Made by a program: the position numbers and the translations under genes. This document shows positions 60,708 to 64,000 of a stretch of DNA of 64,000 nucleotides, one piece after another (positions within the stretch are counted from its first letter, which is position 1; every line of letters starts with the position of its first letter). The stretch is taken from NCBI GenBank assembly GCA_020348925.1, contig CP070758.1, positions 2,145,408 through 2,209,407 of the forward strand, written 5' to 3'. This stretch comes from Gemmatimonadota bacterium. Its GTDB lineage: Bacteria; JBHIER01; G020348925. Below the pieces are notes generated by a model. The model did no database searches and was not told where the DNA came from. It worked only from the letters and a program-made list of their open reading frames with translations.

Positions 60708-62948
60708 CTATTTCATCAGAATCATCCGTTTCGTACTCGTGAAGGTGCTGGTTTCGAGACGATAGAAATAAACACCACTGGCCACATCCAGTCCGGCATC
60801 ATCTCTACCATTCCAAAGAACGCTGTAGGTTCCAGCGACATGCTCACCGGCCTTCAGAGTCCGAACCTTCTGACCCAATACGTTGTACACGGCCAACTCG
60901 ACAAAGCCATCCTCGGCCAATTGATAGTCGATCCTGGTCTCCGGGTTGAAGGGATTGGGATAGTTCTGAGCCAAGTGATGACTCTGCGGAATGGCGGCAT
61001 CACCACGGGCGGGGTTCACACCAGTGCTTGTTTCGAACCACTCGAAGACCTTCTCGATCGTCTGCGTCAATCCCGCTCTCGGTAAGAGATCACCGTTCTC
61101 CAGAGAGTCAAAAGCAAAGAAGTCGGCCCACGGGAGAAAACACGTCTTGTATCCGCCCCCGTCCTTGCGCACACCGGCTCCAAAGCCCGTGCCCACAGCG
61201 GGATCAGGGTCATACTGAAATATCTGCTCGGCACCTTCCGTTATAGCGACGATCCAGTCCGGCCACAGGTCAAGCGCCGGGTCAGTCGGATCCCAGGCAT
61301 CGGGCAGAAAGTTCACACGAATACCCTCGAAATCCCCCATTCCCACGGCCACACTGTCGTATCCACCGTCGTCGGCACCGTGGTTATCGCTGATGGCATG
61401 GGCGACACCGAAGTAGTCGTACATGAACTCACCCACATCATGCTCCTCGTCCCAGTCGCAGTCATACTCCTGGTCGTGTATACAGTAATAGTCCTGGTCG
61501 ATGTACAGCAGGTTATGGGGGTTCTCGCTCGTTCCTGCATCGAGCCAATCGACAAAGGGGTTACCGGCATAGCTCCCACCGCCGGGTAGGGTGTTCCCAC
61601 AGCCCCACCCCGAGATGTAGATGGTGCTCCAGCCGTAGTTGAGGACGCTGGCATCGATGCCCTGCATCTCAGCGTTGTTCCACAATTCGTACTCGTACTG
61701 CGTCCCCAGACTGGCCATCAGATCGACGAAGAACGTATCAAGGTCCGGTGTCGATTCATAATCCCAAACGAGGAGAACATCCGCACCGGGATGCTCTGGG
61801 GCAGTCCGAGCGAAGGTGATCCTGCTTGAGGCTCCCACGAGGCCGGGAGTATCCGTCGCCTCGAGCCAATACGAGACCACATCTCCAGGATTCAGGGCAG
61901 GGATCGTGGCCATGAAGGTGTCCGCTTCGCCCTCTTCCATCGGCAGCTCGTTGACGGTTCCGTTGAGATCGTACTTAAGTGTTGCCGAAACCACCCCGGC
62001 CCGAGTCGGATCCTCGGCATCCAGATCCTCAATGACCGCTTTGATGGGAAAAGGCCCTGCACCGTACGTATAGTTCTGCGCTTGAATATACGGATACGTG
62101 GGCGGAGTGTTTTCGTAGTATACGATCACGGCGTCGTACCACATGAAGTACTGCCGGATGAACCATCCATCGTGAGGACCGGGTCCTTCGCCCGCTGAGT
62201 AGAACTTGAAGAAGTTAAAGGGTGTTGTCCAGTCGTACTGGGAGTAGAAACCCCATCCAGCCGTCTGGTAGTAAACCATGCCAATGTAAAAGGGGTCACG
62301 GCCCAAATCGATCTCGCCCTGCAAACCATATGCGGCGGGAATCTCAATCCACACATCAGCATGATCCCTGGTCACGGTGAACGGAAACGGTCCCCAGTAA
62401 TGGTCGAGGTCGTCATCAACAGGATTGGTGATATCATCAAGAGCACTCAATCCGAGCGGGGAGTGACCAACAATATCACCCGGAATCCACCCGTTGGGAT
62501 CCGTGATCGGCTCAAAAGTACCCCACCATCCACTGGCATCCGTGCTATCCGTGGAGTAGATGAGAGGATCGTAGTTTCTGGCATCCCAGATATCAACGAG
62601 CAAATTCCCCTCCCAGTTGATGGGTCGGAAACGAATGGCCAGCAGGCTGCAAGCGGCCGCCGGTTTCAGGTAAACAAGTGATGAGTCGCCGGGATTGAGG
62701 AACCCGAAGTTCACCAGTGTCGAGGCACCCGGATTCCGCCACGTCAAGGTGTCGATGATACCCGTGGTTCCCAAAACCCCCGGTGTCCTGTGGGGTGTAG
62801 GCAGAGGTTTTTTCTGGTGTATGGATTTGAATGCTTTCACATCGTTGTCCTGCCCAGGCCTCAGAATGGCAATCTCACCCGCATACGCAGCCACCGTCAG
62901 ACCGAAGAAAATTGCACACAGTAAAAGAAAAGCAGGTAATCTTCTCAT
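60708..62948 (-). CDS. Secreted protein with type IX tail, function unknown
   Basis: About 746 residues with a signal peptide (PAFLLLCAIFFGLTVAAYAG). Residues about 50-260 form a beta-rich region (YLKPAAACSLLAIRFRP). A Fn3/Ig-like domain follows (about 285-375; YTYGAGPFPIKAVIEDLD, VVSYWLEATDTPGLVG), then a Rossmann-like region (about 380-610; ADVLLVWDYES, STIYISGWGCGN, DQDYYCIHDQEYDCDWDEE) similar in style to the peptidase-associated domain seen in the neighbouring protease (VLLVDDDDGENN, FISGQDVGWD). The tail (about 660-746; NYPNPFNPETRIDYQL, GVYFYRL) directs type IX export. Three ATGs stand in a row; 62948 gives the best distance to GGGAG. No catalytic motif was recognised. Confidence 0.78.
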   Translation of the reverse strand: MRRLPAFLLLCAIFFGLTVAAYAGEIAILRPGQDNDVKAFKSIHQKKPLPTPHRTPGVLGTTGIIDTLTWRNPGASTLVNFGFLNPGDSSLVYLKPAAACSLLAIRFRPINWEGNLLVDIWDARNYDPLIYSTDSTDASGWWGTFEPITDPNGWIPGDIVGHSPLGLSALDDITNPVDDDLDHYWGPFPFTVTRDHADVWIEIPAAYGLQGEIDLGRDPFYIGMVYYQTAGWGFYSQYDWTTPFNFFKFYSAGEGPGPHDGWFIRQYFMWYDAVIVYYENTPPTYPYIQAQNYTYGAGPFPIKAVIEDLDAEDPTRAGVVSATLKYDLNGTVNELPMEEGEADTFMATIPALNPGDVVSYWLEATDTPGLVGASSRITFARTAPEHPGADVLLVWDYESTPDLDTFFVDLMASLGTQYEYELWNNAEMQGIDASVLNYGWSTIYISGWGCGNTLPGGGSYAGNPFVDWLDAGTSENPHNLLYIDQDYYCIHDQEYDCDWDEEHDVGEFMYDYFGVAHAISDNHGADDGGYDSVAVGMGDFEGIRVNFLPDAWDPTDPALDLWPDWIVAITEGAEQIFQYDPDPAVGTGFGAGVRKDGGGYKTCFLPWADFFAFDSLENGDLLPRAGLTQTIEKVFEWFETSTGVNPARGDAAIPQSHHLAQNYPNPFNPETRIDYQLAEDGFVELAVYNVLGQKVRTLKAGEHVAGTYSVLWNGRDDAGLDVASGVYFYRLETSTFTSTKRMILMK

Positions 62949-63155
62949 CATCATTCTCCCTCATTAGTTTTTCATCTCAATAAAATTTCACGTCGTGCTG
63001 AAACAAAGACTTTAGAATTTTCGGAAACGTCGCCTCACCTCCTTTCAATGAAAAGAAAACCTCACACACCAGCTGTAGGAACAAAAAATCATCACCCCCT
63101 TTCTCAAATTGAAACAGATTTGTGCTACCCTCCTTCATGAACCATTGGTTTTCTC

Positions 63156-64000
63156 TCAGAAGAGTTCGTTAATCTTTTCCATTAAGTTCAATACAAAGTA
63201 ACCGAAATCATCGAAATATTTGTATTCTACGACGATCTCGTAATCGACCTCGCTAAAGAATTTCGTTCCTTTGACGAAGATCCTGTTTCCGTCCTTCACC
63301 TGATCGACCGTCAGTGGGGTATGTGCCGCTGTCGTGGCGAACGTATACGTATCACCCAGACTAAAATCCGGTCTGCCGTCACGAATCGTGAACGTCACCT
63401 TGCCACCATCAAACCTGCCCGTTTTGATATCATATATCCCCAACAGACCTGTTTCAGAACCCACCACACTAAATTTCCCGCCACTCTCCTCTGTTGTATC
63501 ACAGGTGACCGTCCAGTACTCGGTCAGGGTTTCCTCGTCCGAAACCCCGATCTCCGAAATACTGCCTCCGCCGATGTTGCCGGTTTTTGAGGCGGGAACC
63601 GAAGCCACCGCAGCCGCGGACTCCACAGACAGGACTTCATTCACCCCCGTGTGCCGCATCTCTAAGATGGCCCATGTCGAATCCGTTGACACCTCAGGCG
63701 ACTCAACCGTCTCCGTGGCATCCTGCGTGCTGAACTGAGTTGACCAGTCATGGTTGGGAACCAGTTCGTCGACCTTTTCCATGGCCTCTATATATCTTTT
63801 ACTCTTAAAGGAAACTTGAGCAATCAAGACATGCAAGTCGTAGAATGTGATGGTCGAGTCGCCATAAAATTTCCAATCGGGGTCGAAATGAAGAGTCGAA
63901 TCGGCCGCGTAGATGACGGCCAGGCTGTCATTTCCAGAGGCCGCATAATTTGTAGCCGTCCCGGCATTGACATGGAGTTTCCACAGAGACCAATCAGGTC
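63156..64000 (-). CDS. C-terminal part of an unknown protein (partial, runs off the window)
   Basis: The frame is open from the right edge (64000) to a stop at 63156, giving at least 281 codons. It has protein-like wording (a start with SLAVIYAADSTLHFDPDWKF, then SFKSKRYIEAMEKVDEL, GSISEIGVSDEETLTEYW, KVTFTIRDGRPDFSLGDTY, ending YFVLNLMEKINELF). The N-terminus and any signal lie outside. It looks like an extracytoplasmic beta-rich protein by composition; no family was recognised. A TTG at 63836 is not a convincing start, since coding continues upstream of it. Confidence 0.65.
   Translation of the reverse strand, partial: PDWSLWKLHVNAGTATNYAASGNDSLAVIYAADSTLHFDPDWKFYGDSTITFYDLHVLIAQVSFKSKRYIEAMEKVDELVPNHDWSTQFSTQDATETVESPEVSTDSTWAILEMRHTGVNEVLSVESAAAVASVPASKTGNIGGGSISEIGVSDEETLTEYWTVTCDTTEESGGKFSVVGSETGLLGIYDIKTGRFDGGKVTFTIRDGRPDFSLGDTYTFATTAAHTPLTVDQVKDGNRIFVKGTKFFSEVDYEIVVEYKYFDDFGYFVLNLMEKINELF

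Overview
The window looks like chromosome from an uncultured Gram-negative bacterium of the FCB type (Calditrichota, KSB1, Zixibacteria and Marinimicrobia are the kind of lineage meant; phylum not proven). The signs are C-terminal tails with the NYPNPFNP signature typical of type IX-secreted proteins, a PorV/PorQ-like protein, a TonB-dependent receptor with a carboxypeptidase-regulatory-like N-terminal domain, many dockerin type I modules, and GC near 50% in coding DNA. No rRNA, tRNA or CRISPR array was seen.

Left end (1-5629): the 3' end of an unknown gene, a DUF4412-like exported protein and an HPF/RaiA-like ribosome-associated protein on the minus strand, then a rightward three-gene operon (TPR protein, Tat-exported DUF362 protein, DUF6599-like protein).

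Centre (5705-48738): 21 consecutive minus-strand genes form a large alpha-glucan (starch/glycogen/maltodextrin) locus. It starts with a LacI-family regulator transcribed from a near-consensus sigma-70 promoter that carries a perfect 18-bp palindromic operator. Next come a TonB-dependent receptor broken by one in-frame TAA, a large surface protein, a PorV-like protein and two paralogous surface proteins, then a debranching enzyme, a sodium:solute symporter, a MalEFG-type ABC importer without its ATPase, a GH57 and a GH13 lipoprotein, a dockerin-bearing GH13, propeller protein, GH31 and phosphodiesterase-fold protein, another GH13 lipoprotein, a GH63-like hydrolase, and finally glycogen synthase and a GH57 4-alpha-glucanotransferase. 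The logic is surface digestion, import, intracellular glycogen turnover. Because several secreted members end in dockerins, the locus may encode an amylosome-like surface assembly (inference).

49237-50240: an isolated dapA with its own promoter.

50240-55800: an AT-rich, repeat-rich accessory stretch. It holds a MITE-like pair, a large hairpin, REPIN-like palindromes and a compact exosortase-H-type system: an apolipoprotein N-acyltransferase-like membrane protein lacking the catalytic domain, a Cys-rich exported protein with an IPTL-type C-terminal sorting signal, the exosortase, and an overlapping membrane partner with a zinc-finger-like tail.

Right end (55805-64000): a large subtilisin-family protease with dockerin, cohesin-like module and type IX tail, a second tail-bearing surface protein, and the 3' part of an unknown gene running off the window.
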